This document shows, one piece after another, positions 62,194 through 64,000 of a stretch of DNA of 64,000 bases (its first letter is position 1; every line of letters begins with the position of its first letter). The notes beneath the pieces were generated by a model. It did not search any database and had not been told where the DNA came from. It worked only from the letters and a program-made list of their open reading frames with translations. This stretch comes from Ruegeria sp. SCSIO 43209 (GTDB taxonomy: Bacteria; Pseudomonadota; Alphaproteobacteria; Rhodobacterales; Rhodobacteraceae), in contig NZ_CP065359.1 of the NCBI RefSeq assembly GCF_019904295.1, forward strand, positions 2,567,001 to 2,631,000, in the 5' to 3' direction. The position numbers and the translations under genes are program-made.

Positions 62194-63093
62194 TCAGCGT
62201 TGAGCAACACTGACCGGAAGTTTCTGTGCGTTACCCCATTGCCTCGGCGATTGCCCATACATGCGCCTGAACTCGCGACTGAACTGGGACGGGCTGACGT
62301 AACCAACGTCCATTGCGGCTTCGTTCACAGGCATCCCGCCCGCGATCTTCATGGCGGCGTTGTTGAGGCGCATCGACTTAACGAATTGGATTGGTGCCAT
62401 CGTCGTGACTTGCTTGAATTTACGATGGAAGACGGCCCGGCTCATGCCCGCTCGGCTTGCCATATCGTCAATCGAGACCGGCGCATCCAAGTGTGACGAC
62501 ACATGTGCAATTGAACGTGCGATGGCGTTGCCAGCACCGAATGCCTGCCGGGCGAAGGTGCCAGCTTCTCCCCTCAGGATCGCATAGAACACCTCACGTA
62601 ATCGCGCCTCGCCAAGAACTGCTGTATCCGTCTCGCTGTTTCCGAGCTGCAGTAGCCGCAGCAGAGCTTCAGTGAATCCATCGTCCCATCGTGCAAACCT
62701 AATTCCTGGCTCCCGCAGATCTCCTTTGACCGAAGGCAGAACGCCCCCGGCATTTTCCATCTCCATTGCCAACTCGGCCATGGCGCGTTGCTCAAGAGAG
62801 ATCATAACCCCGTAGAGAGGGTTGTCATGCGAGGCCAAAGGCGTCCCCGCCTTGACCGGCATCGACATTGGGCAGCAGAGGTATTGACTGTTGTCATATT
62901 CGTATCTTCGGCCATCCAGAACGGCTTCCTTCACACCACTCACAATGGCCACGATGCAGGGCTCGTAAACGGCTGGAACACAGGGGATTGATTGCGTGGC
63001 GCGAAATAGCCGCACGCCCTTGATGCCTGTCTCGGTCAGGCCGTCTGTTTCGGTTCGGTTAGCGATGATTTGTTTAATCTGATCCTTGCTCAT
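62194..63093 (-). CDS. AraC-family transcription regulator
   Basis: 299 residues from the ATG at 63093. The N-terminal cupin-like ligand domain (AraC_N: FRATQSIPCVPAVYEPCIVAIVSGVKEAVLDGRRY, PMSMPVKAGTPLASHDNPLYGVMISLE) is followed by two HTH motifs: SIDDMASRAGMSRAVFHRKFKQVTTMAPIQFVKSMRL and AAMDVGYVSPSQFSREFRRMYGQSPRQW. It diverges from the SDR gene across a 168-bp gap, the common layout for an AraC activator of an oxidoreductase. Confidence 0.92.
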   Translation of the reverse strand: MSKDQIKQIIANRTETDGLTETGIKGVRLFRATQSIPCVPAVYEPCIVAIVSGVKEAVLDGRRYEYDNSQYLCCPMSMPVKAGTPLASHDNPLYGVMISLEQRAMAELAMEMENAGGVLPSVKGDLREPGIRFARWDDGFTEALLRLLQLGNSETDTAVLGEARLREVFYAILRGEAGTFARQAFGAGNAIARSIAHVSSHLDAPVSIDDMASRAGMSRAVFHRKFKQVTTMAPIQFVKSMRLNNAAMKIAGGMPVNEAAMDVGYVSPSQFSREFRRMYGQSPRQWGNAQKLPVSVAQR

Positions 63094-63261
63094 AACAGAG
63101 ATGTAATGGCTCCAGATCGATGCTGGCAACTACCTTGATGTAATCGGGCAAGTATTCGCGATGATCTCGCCTGTTTCTGTGCTTTGGTGAGAGTTATATG
63201 CATTTCCAAGTTAACACACTCTTCACTCGATCCCTGCGCTGACGCAGTTAGGAGACAAAAG

Positions 63262-64000
63262 ATGCCCGATACCACCTTTGGACCCAAAGGCTGGATGCCT
63301 GAGCGCCTCGGCGACCTCTCCGGCAAGACCTATCTCATCACGGGTGCCAATGCCGGTGCCGGGTTCCAGGCCGCGCGGATGCTTCTTAAGAAGAACGCCA
63401 AGGTCGTGATGTTGAACCGCTCGGCTGAGAAGTCTCAGGCAGCTGTGGCGGATCTGAAAACTGAGTTCGGCAGCGAGGCGGAAGTAAGCTTCATTCGCAT
63501 GGACCTGGCCTCGCTCGCAAGTGTACGCGAAGCTGCGGACGAGGTTCTGAATTCCGTTCCCCGGATCGATGCGCTCATCTGCAATGCTGCTATCGCGCAG
63601 GTGCCTATCCGTAAGCTGACAGAGGATGGGTTCGAAAGTCAGCTCGGCACCAACCATTTCGGTCACTTCCTGCTTTGCGGGATGCTGTTCGAACGGATCG
63701 AAGCCTCGAAAGGTCGGATCGTTGTTGTCGCCAGTCTTGGCTACAACATGGGTCTGAAGACGATCAAGTTTAACGACATGAACTGGGAAGAGGGTTACGG
63801 GCCGAATACCGCCTACTCACAAAGCAAGCTGGCGCAAATGATGTTTGCCTATGAATTGCAGGACAGACTCGCCGCCGCAGGGCGCACCGAGGTCGAGGTC
63901 TATGTCTGTCACCCCGGCTCATCGGCAACATCCCTGATCAGCACGAGTGGCAGCCGGACGATGCGTTTCATCTGGTGGCTCATGACCAAGACGCCGATGG
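63262..64000 (+). CDS. SDR-family oxidoreductase (protochlorophyllide-reductase-like), C-terminus outside window
   Basis: About 246 residues are visible from the ATG at 63262 (GGAGAC upstream); the frame is open to the window edge. The Rossmann motif is TYLITGANAGAGFQAARML, with the ICNAA motif, the Ser in VVVASLG and the catalytic YxxxK in AYSQSKLAQ. TNHFGHFLL and YVCHPGSSATSL also fit. The pattern resembles retinol/protochlorophyllide-type SDRs used widely as NAD(P)H dehydrogenases. The AraC regulator diverges from it. Confidence 0.9.
   Translation, partial: MPDTTFGPKGWMPERLGDLSGKTYLITGANAGAGFQAARMLLKKNAKVVMLNRSAEKSQAAVADLKTEFGSEAEVSFIRMDLASLASVREAADEVLNSVPRIDALICNAAIAQVPIRKLTEDGFESQLGTNHFGHFLLCGMLFERIEASKGRIVVVASLGYNMGLKTIKFNDMNWEEGYGPNTAYSQSKLAQMMFAYELQDRLAAAGRTEVEVYVCHPGSSATSLISTSGSRTMRFIWWLMTKTPM

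Overview
The window reads as a chromosomal piece of a marine alphaproteobacterium of the Roseobacter group (Rhodobacteraceae). The evidence is indirect: moderately high GC, an alphaproteobacterial style of gene content (urea ABC transporter next to urease, TRAP transporter, OpuA/ProU-type betaine transporter, GcvT fusion, several c-type cytochromes), and tight ATGA-type gene overlaps. No rRNA, tRNA, CRISPR array or intact insertion sequence was recognised.

Left part (1-11.3 kb) is rich in metal and redox functions. A minus-strand operon encodes a large di-haem peroxidase, a PhnD-type binding protein and the start of its ABC ATPase. It diverges from an MntR-type regulator, with a DtxR-like palindrome over the likely promoter. 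Next come a minimal mer-like locus (MerR, a MerT-like protein, a GDCCVxC protein) with a textbook 19-bp-spacer MerR promoter, a NarL-type two-component pair, a secreted Asp/Arg-repeat protein, a cation diffusion facilitator, and two cytochromes c divergent from a LysR regulator.

The 12-31.9 kb stretch holds a LacI regulator divergent from a DUF1989-GcvT fusion gene and an OpuA/ProU-like transporter, with two operator palindromes 22 bp apart centre to centre. It continues with a ZIP-like membrane protein, a YtcJ-type amidohydrolase, a DUF3604/PpiC/HupE operon, a class III cyclase fused to an alpha/beta hydrolase divergent from a TPR protein, and a TyrA-like dehydrogenase. Long non-coding gaps carry degraded sequence and dispersed repeats.

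32.7-44.4 kb is a nitrogen-acquisition island: urtABCDE (minus strand) and ureDAB-C-EFG (plus strand) diverge from a shared 395-bp region. Two small genes sit inside the urease cluster, a 53-residue His-rich membrane peptide between ureA and ureB and a DUF1127 protein between ureC and ureE.

44.5-53.9 kb is a probable aromatic-compound catabolic unit. A long minus-strand operon encodes a FAH-family hydrolase, nitroreductase, OsmC protein, a complete TRAP transporter, an intradiol ring-cleavage dioxygenase, an amidohydrolase, a YtkA/FixH-like protein and a MauG-like di-haem protein. It diverges from a YciI protein and a GntR regulator. A broken dienelactone hydrolase lies just beyond.

The right end (55-64 kb) has an AsmA-family protein, a two-TM potassium-channel-like protein, an AI-2E/HlyD/DUF2955 membrane operon, and an AraC regulator divergent from an SDR oxidoreductase that runs off the window.
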